From NCBI GenBank assembly GCA_019312985.1, contig JAFDCC010000231.1, positions 1 to 5,062 on the forward strand: 5,062 nucleotides of DNA. Reading direction: 5' to 3'. A model generated the notes under the pieces. It made no database searches. It worked only from the letters and a program-made list of their open reading frames with translations, and was not told where the DNA came from. Origin of the DNA: Deltaproteobacteria bacterium (GTDB taxonomy: Bacteria; Desulfobacterota; Desulfobulbia; Desulfobulbales; BM004). The translations under genes were made by a program, and so were the position numbers. Position 1 is the first letter of the stretch; each line of letters starts with the position of its first letter. Positions 1-5,062 of the stretch are shown piece after piece.

Positions 1-39
1 ATATCAGGGGCAGGATCATGGTGACATGCGCCGAAAAAT

Positions 40-54
40 TGACAATATTTGTCA
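40..54. promoter_or_regulatory. candidate operator palindrome, copy 1 (TGACAA-N3-TTGTCA)
   Basis: TGACAA-TAT-TTGTCA is a perfect 6-3-6 inverted repeat. A near-identical copy, differing at one spacer base, lies at 2352-2366 on the other side of the glycosyltransferase gene. A dyad of this size with short arms is typical of a dimeric helix-turn-helix repressor or activator site. It overlaps a TTGACA hexamer (39-44) that could be a -35 box. The regulator is unknown. The site is about 270 nt from the gene start, so it may instead serve a gene or promoter left of the window. Confidence 0.4.
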
Positions 55-219
55 CAATGTGGTAGCTGCAGGTCGAATTTTTTATTTGTCATTCTCCTCA
101 CCTTTTCCCTTCAAGTCCACATTCGTGCTCTTCGCCCTCTCCCCTCCTCTTTCCTGCCTCAAAAAAAATCTCAACTCCCTCGGTCCGATATGCTACTATC
201 TGGGGCGGAGTATGAAAAA

Positions 220-232
220 TTGGGGTCAGGTC
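220..232 (+). repeat. REP-transposase-type motif TTGGGGTCAGGTC (possible remnant)
   Basis: The sequence TTGGGGTCAGGTC, preceded by GAAAAA, matches from memory a short motif found many times in proteobacterial genomes next to REP-associated (IS200-like, Y1) tyrosine transposases. No transposase gene is present in the window and I see no partner copy, so this would be a solitary remnant. The match is short and based on recall only. Confidence 0.3.
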
Positions 233-315
233 AAAGATTTATCTCACTGTTTTACTGTTGTTTCTGTATGCAGAACCGTGGTCTGCTCCCAATTTCCACA
301 TATCGCGCAGGTAAC

Positions 316-320
316 CAGGG
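316..320 (+). promoter_or_regulatory. weak Shine-Dalgarno supporting the ATG at 327
   Basis: CAGGG ends 6 nt before the ATG at 327-329. The match is modest but correctly spaced. The residues after this ATG immediately form a charged start and a hydrophobic helix, as expected for a membrane protein, which supports this start. Confidence 0.5.
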
Positions 321-326
321 CCGAAA

Positions 327-2291
327 ATGAAAAGAACGAACTCTCTTACGATAACGCTCTCGCTGCTTCTCCTTGCAGCGGCAACCCTTGTTGCCTACGG
401 GAATTCCTTTTCCGGTCCCTTCCTCTTTGACGACTACCACAATATCGTCGGCAACAAGCACATGCAGATCAGCGAGATTTCCTTCGCGAGCCTGAAGGAG
501 GCGGCGGTGGAAGAACCTTCCCGCTACCGCTGGGTGCCGAAAATCTCCTTTGCCCTGAATTACTACTTTGCCGACAAGAAGGCCGTTGACTATCACAGCA
601 CAACGCCGCTCGCCGGCTCCGGCCTTTCCGAGCCCGCCGTCTTCGGCTACCACCTTGTCAATTTCCTGCTCCACCTCGCGGCCGCCTTCTGCTTCTATTT
701 CCTCTTCCGCTTAACCCTCGGCCTCCATTTCCGCAAAAAAACATGCCGCCATGTGAACGAGGTTGCCCTGCTGGCTGCCCTTGCCTGGGCGGTGCACCCG
801 GTTCAGACCAACGCGGTGACCTACGTAGTGCAGCGCATGACCGTCATGGCCGGCATGTTCACCGCCGCGTCCCTGCTCTTTTACGTCCTGGGGCGGACGC
901 GGACCAGTGGGGCGGGGTGGCGCCTTTTTTTATTCCTGCTGTGCCTGGTCTTCGGCGTCCTGGCCGTGTTCAGCAAGGAAAACAGTGCCATGCTGCCGCT
1001 GCTCCTCCTGGGCTACGAGTACTGGTTCCTGGGCGGCCTTAATTTTTCCCTGCGGAGCAGAAAAGGTGTTATTCTCCTGGCGGCGGCGCTGCTCCTGGTT
1101 GCTGCATTCGGCTGGCTTTACATGGGGCGCAATCCCTTTGCCCTCCTGTTTGATCCCGGCGGCTACGGCACCCGGGACTTCACCATGGGGGAGAGGCTTC
1201 TCACCGAAACGCGGGTGCTCGTCCACTACGTCTCGCTCCTGGTCCTGCCGCTGCCGTCGCGGCTGACACTCGCCTATGATTTCCCGCTTTCCACCGCTCT
1301 CCTGGCGCCGGCTGCGACGTTTTTGGCCATTGCCTGCCTGGTGCTCATTGCAGGGGCCATGGCCGTGCTCTTCAAATGCAGCCGTCTCCTCTCCTTCGCG
1401 ATTTTCTGGTTTTTGGCTAACCTGGTCATCGAATCCTCGGTCATCCCCCTGGAGATCATCTTCGAGCATCGGATGTACCTGCCGACTGCCTTTCTCATCC
1501 TGGCAGCGGTTGCCGGGCTCTACCGGCTTGGTTCCCGCCGCATTCTTCTTGTCCGGGGGGCGGCTGCCGCTCTTGTGGTTCTGCTTGTGGTCTTTACCTT
1601 GCAGCGGAACGAGGACTGGACATCCCGGGAAAACGTCTGGGCCGATGTGGCGAAAAAGTCGCCGAACATGACCCGCGGCTACCTCGGTCTCTATGTGGCC
1701 TACAAGGCGCAGAACCGGAAGGCGGAGGCTTTGGCGGTTTTGCAGAAGGCCGTTGAGGTCGGCCCGGAGGAATTCAGGCCCGCCTACAACCTGGCGAATC
1801 TCTACTTTGAGGAGGGGCGGTACAAGGAGGCCCTGCAGATTTTAAACAACATGATCCGGGGCGGCCAGGTTGTTCGGGCCCCGGTCTACCATCTGCGCGG
1901 TTCCATCTACCAGAAACTCAACAACTATGAGCTTGCGGCGAAAAATGCCCGGCTGGCGCTGGGCGATGACCCGGGGCATGCCGACTCCTACGTCCTCCTG
2001 GGGGGCGCCTATTTCAGGCTCAACCGCTTCCAGGAGGCGGCGGCAGCGTATGAAAAGGCCCGTGAAATGATGCCGGACAAGTACGGCATCTACTTCAACC
2101 TCGGGACGGTCTACTTCAACCTCGGCCAGTATGAAAAAGCCATTGCCCATTACCGGAAATCCCTCGAACTGCGGCCAAACAATGCCGATGCCCATTACAA
2201 CCTCGGGATGATCTACGGTGCCAGGGGGATGGTTCGGGAAATGAACGAGGAGATGAACAAGGCCAAACGATTGCGCGGGCTGATCCGGTAA
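327..2291 (+). CDS. polytopic membrane glycosyltransferase-like protein (GT-C/TMTC-type) with C-terminal TPR repeats
   Basis: Protein of 654 residues, stop TAA. A short basic start (MKR) leads into a first membrane helix (about 8-26). Then comes FLFDDYHNI (33-40, Asp35-Asp36), matching the acidic DD motif in the first extracytoplasmic loop of GT-C enzymes. Further TMTC/PMT-like landmarks are SFALNYY (74-80), FGYHLVNFLLHL (106-117), HPVQTNAVTYVVQR (157-170), FSKENSAMLP (215-224) and EHRMYLP (380-386). I count about 10-12 hydrophobic helices, the last at 407-424. The rest (about 450-650) is TPR repeats, for example NLANLYFEEGRYKEALQIL, then 553-586, 587-620 and a partial repeat after 621. By analogy with TMTC O-mannosyltransferases, the catalytic loop and TPRs would lie outside the cytoplasmic membrane and glycosylate proteins from a lipid-linked sugar. 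Donor and acceptor are unknown, and activity is inferred from family resemblance. About 20 extra residues (86-105) sit between two conserved blocks. The gene appears monocistronic, with its own terminator. Confidence 0.85.
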   Translation: MKRTNSLTITLSLLLLAAATLVAYGNSFSGPFLFDDYHNIVGNKHMQISEISFASLKEAAVEEPSRYRWVPKISFALNYYFADKKAVDYHSTTPLAGSGLSEPAVFGYHLVNFLLHLAAAFCFYFLFRLTLGLHFRKKTCRHVNEVALLAALAWAVHPVQTNAVTYVVQRMTVMAGMFTAASLLFYVLGRTRTSGAGWRLFLFLLCLVFGVLAVFSKENSAMLPLLLLGYEYWFLGGLNFSLRSRKGVILLAAALLLVAAFGWLYMGRNPFALLFDPGGYGTRDFTMGERLLTETRVLVHYVSLLVLPLPSRLTLAYDFPLSTALLAPAATFLAIACLVLIAGAMAVLFKCSRLLSFAIFWFLANLVIESSVIPLEIIFEHRMYLPTAFLILAAVAGLYRLGSRRILLVRGAAAALVVLLVVFTLQRNEDWTSRENVWADVAKKSPNMTRGYLGLYVAYKAQNRKAEALAVLQKAVEVGPEEFRPAYNLANLYFEEGRYKEALQILNNMIRGGQVVRAPVYHLRGSIYQKLNNYELAAKNARLALGDDPGHADSYVLLGGAYFRLNRFQEAAAAYEKAREMMPDKYGIYFNLGTVYFNLGQYEKAIAHYRKSLELRPNNADAHYNLGMIYGARGMVREMNEEMNKAKRLRGLIR

Positions 2292-2298
2292 CCCTCCC

Positions 2299-2320
2299 CC
2301 GGCAGAAATCGCCGGTTTTT
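2299..2320 (+). terminator. intrinsic terminator of the TPR glycosyltransferase gene
   Basis: CCGGC (2299-2303) pairs with GCCGG (2311-2315) around the 7-nt loop AGAAATC, followed at once by five T residues. It begins 8 nt after the TAA at 2289-2291, the usual place for a Rho-independent terminator. The stem is short but entirely G-C. Confidence 0.7.
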
Positions 2321-2351
2321 GTTGCGGCGTTGGCTAGCACCCTTCCCAGGC

Positions 2352-2366
2352 TGACAATTTTTGTCA
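2352..2366. promoter_or_regulatory. candidate operator palindrome, copy 2 (TGACAA-N3-TTGTCA)
   Basis: TGACAA-TTT-TTGTCA is a perfect 6-3-6 dyad identical to the one at 40-54 except for the middle spacer base. It lies 60 nt after the glycosyltransferase stop, past that gene's terminator, so it is better placed to control something transcribed in the 2370-2760 region than the gene before it. The binding protein is unknown. Confidence 0.4.
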
Positions 2367-2455
2367 TTTTACCCCGCTTGCAGCTGCCCGGATACTCCTT
2401 TGCGGCTCCCTTCCGAACTGATCCCGCCGGGGAGACAGGCGGTTCCTTTCCATTG

Positions 2456-2497
2456 CAGGTATTCTTTTGCTGCTTCCTGACCGTGAAGCAGCACCTG
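2456..2497. other. two-part hairpin (13 bp with an 8-nt bulge)
   Basis: GCTGCTTC (2469-2476) pairs perfectly with GAAGCAGC (2485-2492) around an 8-nt loop. Outside it, CAGGT (2456-2460) pairs with ACCTG (2493-2497), leaving ATTCTTTT bulged on one side. No T run follows on either strand, so it is not a simple terminator. It may be part of a structured RNA, a protein site or chance. Confidence 0.35.
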
Positions 2498-2649
2498 AGA
2501 AACATATTTTTCTTTTTTATTCAAGTGAGTTGCCTGCTGATTCTTCGAAAAGACACTTTGCGGTGCGGAGGAAGGAAAACGCTGTCTCGAGTAAAGAGCG
2601 GTTTTTTCAGAGTTGCGGTATGTTAATTGCATAAAGAAAGGTGTGAAAA

Positions 2650-2756
2650 GCATTTCCACGTGGGGGTGGAATGCTAAAGGGACAACAGCAAAATTTAATT
2701 CCGTGGCCGGAATGAATAATTTATCCCTGAAAAAAACTGCTGTTGTCCCTTTTTTT
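2650..2756 (+). ncRNA. candidate structured small RNA 3' end (two adjacent hairpins ending in a terminator)
   Basis: GCATTTCCAC (2650-2659) pairs with GTGGAATGC (2666-2674) with one bulged T and a G-rich loop. One base later a perfect 15-bp stem starts (2676-2690 with 2738-2752), ending in a run of seven T residues. The TPR gene upstream already has its own terminator at 2299-2320, and the next gene is on the opposite strand. A second strong plus-strand terminator therefore needs another transcript, and a small RNA is the simplest reading. The 5' end and promoter are not identified, and no known RNA family was recognised. Confidence 0.3.
2676..2756 (+). terminator. long-stem intrinsic terminator with a structured 47-nt loop
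   Basis: AAAGGGACAACAGCA (2676-2690) is the exact reverse complement of TGCTGTTGTCCCTTT (2738-2752), and seven T residues run from 2750 to 2756. The loop carries a further perfect 6-bp hairpin, ATTCCG-TGGC-CGGAAT (2698-2713). On the minus strand only three T residues follow the stem, so termination should be stronger for plus-strand transcripts. It could still act for cysK, which ends 47 bp away on the minus strand. Confidence 0.6.
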
Positions 2757-2802
2757 ATTGCCTGATGCTCTCCCGTCACCCCAATCCCGTTTTTCCTTCT
2801 TT

Positions 2803-3774
2803 TTACTTCTCTGCCGGCTTGGCCGTGGAGGCTATTGTGCCCAGTTCCTCCTTGACAAAAAGGTCGGTCGACAGGTAGCGCTCGCCCGAGGAGGGCAGGA
2901 CGACGACGATCTGCTTGCCCGCATTTTCCGGCCGGGACGCCACCTGCAGTGCGGCCCAGACGGCGGCGCCGGAGGAAATGCCGCAGAGGATCCCCTCCAG
3001 CTTGGCAACCTTCCGGGCCGTCTCGAACGAATCTTCATTGGAAACAGTGACGATATCGTCAATGATCGAGGTGTTGAGGATTTCGGGGACAAAGCCGGCG
3101 CCGATCCCCTGGATCTTGTGGGGCCCGGGCTTGCCGCCGGAGAGGACCGGCGAGTCGGCCGGCTCCACCGCCACCGTCTTGAAGGAAGGCTTGCGCGCCT
3201 TGATGACTTCCGAGACGCCGGTGATGGTGCCGCCGGTGCCGATGCCGGAAACGAGGATGTCGACCTCGCCGCCGGTGTCGGCCCAGATCTCCTCTGCCGT
3301 TGTCCTGCGGTGGATCTCCGGGTTGGCAGGGTTGGCAAACTGGTTCGGCATGAAGGTGTTGGCGGCCTTGTCCGTTAAGCTGCGGGCCTTTTCAATGGCG
3401 CCTTTCATGCCTTCCGGTCCCGGGGTGAGAAAGAGCTCTGCCCCCAGGTGACGAAGCAGCGCCCGCCGCTCCAGGCTCATGGTCTCCGGCATGGTGAGGA
3501 CCAGCCGGTATTTTCTGGCGGCGCAGACAAAGGCCAGGGCAATGCCGGTATTGCCGCTGGTCGGCTCGATAATGGTGGTCGAGCTGTCGAGCAGCCCGTT
3601 TTTTTCGGCCGCGTCGATCATTGCCACCCCGATCCTGTCCTTGACGCTGGCCAGTGGGTTCTGGAACTCGAGCTTGGCGAGGATCGTTGCCTTCAGGCCC
3701 TTGCTGACCCAGTTGAGCTTGACGAGTGGGGTTTTTCCGACTACCTGCGCGATGTCTCCATTGATCCTGGTCAT
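2803..3774 (-). CDS. cysK: cysteine synthase A (O-acetylserine sulfhydrylase)
   Basis: PLP enzyme that makes cysteine from O-acetylserine and sulfide, the last step of cysteine synthesis, in the cytoplasm. The 323-residue length is normal for CysK. Visible hallmarks are [11 protein letters not shown] with the PLP lysine at Lys45, the substrate-binding loop TSGNTG (72-77), the phosphate-binding glycine loop GTGGTITG (179-186), KIQGIGAGF (220-228), and CGISSGA (264-270), whose serine at 268 would contact the PLP ring nitrogen. The start ATG is 1 nt after the full-length cysE stop, with AAGGGGA just upstream. Stop is TAA. It is the last gene of metW-cysE-cysK. CysM is possible, but length and motifs favour CysK. 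Confidence 0.96.
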   Translation of the reverse strand: MTRINGDIAQVVGKTPLVKLNWVSKGLKATILAKLEFQNPLASVKDRIGVAMIDAAEKNGLLDSSTTIIEPTSGNTGIALAFVCAARKYRLVLTMPETMSLERRALLRHLGAELFLTPGPEGMKGAIEKARSLTDKAANTFMPNQFANPANPEIHRRTTAEEIWADTGGEVDILVSGIGTGGTITGVSEVIKARKPSFKTVAVEPADSPVLSGGKPGPHKIQGIGAGFVPEILNTSIIDDIVTVSNEDSFETARKVAKLEGILCGISSGAAVWAALQVASRPENAGKQIVVVLPSSGERYLSTDLFVKEELGTIASTAKPAEK

Positions 3775-3780
3775 GTCACT

Positions 3781-3787
3781 TCCCCTT
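3781..3787 (-). promoter_or_regulatory. Shine-Dalgarno of cysK
   Basis: On the minus strand AAGGGGA lies just before the cysK ATG, with 7 nt between its last G and the start. It sits inside the last codons of cysE, upstream of the TGA. cysK can thus bind ribosomes itself even if translation of cysE stops early at the TAG 168 nt before. Confidence 0.7.
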
Positions 3788-3943
3788 CTTTTTCATTTTT
3801 TTGCGGCCGTTGCCGGCATAGATCAGTTCTGGACGCTTCAGAAGCACCTTGGTGTCGGGCGGGACGCTTTCGGTGATCCAGATGTTGCCGCCGATCACCG
3901 AGCGGGCGCCGATCACCGTCTCGCCGCCGAGAATGGTGGTGTT

Positions 3944-3946
3944 CTA
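3944..3946 (-). other. in-frame TAG codon inside cysE (codon 282)
   Basis: The minus strand reads GTC ATC ATC TAT TAG AAC ACC ACC ATT CTC. Tyr281 is followed by TAG and then Asn. From memory, EpsC proteins usually carry a small residue such as Ala or Ser here, between IY and N-T/A-T-I-L-G-G. A change of TCG to TAG would need one base. The other visible stops in the window are TAA (two) and TGA (two), so TAG is not used as an ordinary gene end here, but four genes are too few to mean much. Confidence 0.9.
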
Positions 3947-4785
3947 ATAGATGATGACGTCATCCTCGATGGTGGGGTGCCGTTTCTTATAGCGGAACTG
4001 GTCGCCGGCATCCTTCGGCAGCGACAGGGCGCCGAGGGTGACCCCCTGGTAGAGGCGGACGTGCGCCCCGATTTCGGTGGTTTCGCCGATGACGACCCCG
4101 GTGCCGTGGTCGATGAAAAAGCTTTCGCCGATGGTGGCGCCGGGGTGGATGTCAATGCCGGTGAGGCTGTGGGCGTGTTCGGTCATGATGCGCGGGATGA
4201 CCGGCACTTTTTGGGTGTGAAGCAGGTTGGCGAGCCGGTAGATGGAGATGGCCAGCAGGCCGGGATAGCTGAAAATGATCTCGTCGTAGCCCTTGGCAGC
4301 CGGATCGCCCTCATAGGCGGCCCGGATATCAGTGTCCATCAGCTTTTTGATGGCCGGCAGTTCCTGGACGATCTTCAGGGCGATTTCGTGGCCCTGCTCG
4401 GAGCACTTGCTGCAGGGCAGGTCGTGCCGGAAGCAGTCGTGCTGGAAGGCGGAGATTATCTGGCGCGACAGGTTCTCCAGGAAACAGGTGGTCTCCTGGC
4501 CGAGGTAATACTCCAGGTTTGCCTGGGCCAGGGTCGACTGGGTGAAATAGCCGGGAAAGAGGATGCGCCGGGCCTGGTGGATCAGCGCCACCACCGATTC
4601 GCTGGAAGGAATCGGGATCGGCTCGACGTGGCTGAACGAGTTCTTGTCCGCCAGGAGTTTCATGAGCTTTGTGACCACGGCGGGAATCTCGCCGTAGAGC
4701 GGCGTCGCCGGCTCGATGGCGGTGTCGCACTGGTCGTAGGTGGCGAGGAAATCCACCTCTTTTTTCTTTTTCTTCTTCACTTTTT

Positions 4786-5062
4786 TCATGTTGTCTCCCC
4801 TTTGCCGATGAGGAAAATGCCGTAGGTGGCGCGCCAGTCCTGCAGGAAGCTGACGACGTGCCCCTTGGTGTCGTGGTGGTGCGTGTTGATCGCCACCTCT
4901 TTGAGGACCCGGCACCTCTGGTTTTTGATGAAGGCGCGGAAGTCCTTCAGGGTGATGACCCGGATGTTGGGGGTGTTGTACAACTCGTAGGGCAGCTGCT
5001 TGCTTTTCGGCGCCATGCCGGTGAGAAGCACCTGCAGCCGAATGGACCAGTGGCTGAAGTTG
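4786..5062 (-). CDS. metW: methionine biosynthesis protein MetW, C-terminal part (5' end outside the window)
   Basis: The last 91 residues are present and run off the right edge, so the start is not visible. A GTG at 5029-5031 is an internal Val, not the start, because the frame reads NFSHWSIRLQ upstream of it. Family-typical blocks are FSHWSIRLQVLLTGMAPKSK, then QLPYELYNTPNIRVITLKDF, and a C-terminal ATYGIFLIGKGETT. MetW has a class I methyltransferase-like fold and is usually encoded with the homoserine acyltransferase MetX (MetXA), which it assists in methionine synthesis; that partner would be expected just right of the window. The stop TGA overlaps the cysE ATG by 4 bp, implying co-transcription and translational coupling. 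Only the methyltransferase C-terminus is visible, so the SAM-binding motif cannot be checked. Confidence 0.92.
   Translation of the reverse strand, partial: NFSHWSIRLQVLLTGMAPKSKQLPYELYNTPNIRVITLKDFRAFIKNQRCRVLKEVAINTHHHDTKGHVVSFLQDWRATYGIFLIGKGETT
4795..4801 (-). promoter_or_regulatory. Shine-Dalgarno of cysE, within the end of metW
   Basis: AGGGGAG on the minus strand ends 5 nt before the ATG at 4789 and is read as part of the last metW codons (Gly-Lys-Gly-Glu). It fixes the cysE start at MKKVKKKKKK rather than the longer open frame that runs upstream through metW in a different frame. Confidence 0.75.

Larger units (their letters stand above)
1..326. other. intergenic region upstream of the TPR glycosyltransferase gene
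   Basis: I see no convincing gene here. Plus-strand frames stay open mainly because the strand is very rich in C and T, and their translations resemble no family I know. The region contains a perfect palindrome (40-54), a pyrimidine-rich stretch of about 69 nt (92-160, roughly 85% C+T) followed by eight A residues (161-168), and a REP-type motif (220-232). I could not find a well-spaced sigma-70 or sigma-54 promoter for the downstream gene. TTGACA at 39-44 looks like a -35 box, but nothing good lies 16-18 nt after it. Confidence 0.6.
2321..2649. other. intergenic stretch without a recognisable gene
   Basis: The open frames here on either strand have no recognisable protein, no good ribosome binding site and no homology I know. 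Contents that can be seen are the second TGACAA palindrome (2352-2366), a two-part hairpin (2456-2497), a T-rich run around 2506-2521, and a weak 4-bp stem CGCT/AGCG (2580-2600) followed by G and six T residues. No convincing promoter was found. Confidence 0.55.
3776..4789 (-). pseudogene. cysE: serine O-acetyltransferase (EpsC/CysE type), interrupted by an in-frame TAG
   Basis: Transfers acetyl from acetyl-CoA to serine, supplying O-acetylserine to CysK encoded next door. The start ATG at 4789 overlaps the metW stop as ATGA and has a good ribosome site. The frame has 337 codons before TGA, with TAG at codon 282. The mainly helical N-terminal half (about 30-200) matches long EpsC-type enzymes, with a Cys cluster FRHDLPCSKCSEQGHE (120-134). 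The beta-helix catalytic part follows: GIDIHPGATIG (211-221, Asp213), IDHGTGVVIGET (226-237, His228) and KKRHPTIEDD (268-277, His271). These match the E. coli CysE catalytic Asp and two His residues, by family knowledge. After the TAG the frame continues in family-typical style: [20 protein letters not shown], then [15 protein letters not shown] stopped product has 281 residues and lacks the last helix turns. Both ends are lysine-rich. It may be a real nonsense mutation, a sequence error, or a read-through gene; family assignment is certain, status is not. Confidence 0.9.

Noticed and set aside
2090..2125. 15-nt direct repeat CTACTTCAACCTCGG inside the glycosyltransferase gene
   Set aside because: Both copies encode YFNLG within one TPR motif, so normal TPR sequence explains it.
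2456..2497. Minus strand carries GGTCAG and GGAAGCAGC, recalling bacterial SRP (4.5S) RNA
   Set aside because: In SRP RNA these blocks flank a short tetraloop hairpin in a fixed order. Here GGTCAG lies in the loop of the 8-bp stem and the surrounding helix does not fit.
2576..2607. Weak hairpin CGCT/AGCG followed by G and six T residues
   Set aside because: The stem has only 4 bp unless a bulged G and A-T pairs are allowed, with a 13-nt loop. It is too weak to call as a terminator.
2643..2765. 40-codon plus-strand GTG frame covering the terminator hairpins
   Set aside because: The purine-rich stretch before the GTG leaves only about 1 nt spacing, and the frame simply translates both terminator arms. 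It is most likely chance.
2369..2779. 136-codon minus-strand frame beyond the end of cysK
   Set aside because: It has no recognisable protein and no ribosome site, and it runs through the hairpins of the intergenic region.
4757..4789. A-rich AAAAAAG tracts at the start of cysE as a programmed frameshift site
   Set aside because: The heptamers are in the wrong phase for -1 slippage, and there is no useful overlapping frame downstream. They simply encode the Lys-rich N-terminus.
3479..4825. 448-codon plus-strand open frame opposite cysE and cysK
   Set aside because: It is the antisense shadow of two clearly recognisable minus-strand genes, and its translation is Asp/Gly/Val-rich with no known domain. 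Its length is a by-product of GC-rich codon usage.

Overview
The window comes from a bacterial chromosome with GC-rich genes, most likely a deltaproteobacterium of the Geobacter/Pelobacter/Desulfuromonas type. That placement is an inference from codon usage, from the look of the MetW, EpsC-type serine acetyltransferase and CysK proteins, and from a membrane glycosyltransferase with a TPR tail. No marker gene proves it.

Layout: bases 1-326 are non-coding, with an operator-like palindrome (TGACAA-TAT-TTGTCA), a strongly pyrimidine-rich strand and a short motif resembling repeats near REP-associated transposases. A single large plus-strand gene (327-2291) encodes a polytopic GT-C/TMTC-like membrane protein with C-terminal TPRs. 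It ends at a compact intrinsic terminator (2299-2320). Bases 2321-2802 hold no convincing gene but are full of structure: a second copy of the same palindrome, a 13-bp two-part hairpin, and two adjacent hairpins, of which the second has a perfect 15-bp stem and a seven-T run. These may mark an unannotated small RNA.

The right half is a tight minus-strand operon, read right to left: metW (5' end outside the window), then cysE, then cysK. metW and cysE overlap by 4 bp (ATGA), and cysE and cysK are 1 nt apart. CysE acetylates serine and CysK converts O-acetylserine plus sulfide to cysteine. MetW belongs to the homoserine-acylation branch of methionine synthesis. The operon therefore joins the cysteine and methionine branches.

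The most striking observation is an in-frame TAG at codon 282 of cysE (3944-3946). The same frame continues for 55 well-conserved-looking residues to a TGA placed exactly 1 nt before cysK. All likely catalytic residues lie before the TAG, but the last left-handed beta-helix turns and the tail lie after it. It is a recent nonsense mutation, a sequence error, or a recoded or suppressed UAG; the window alone cannot decide.
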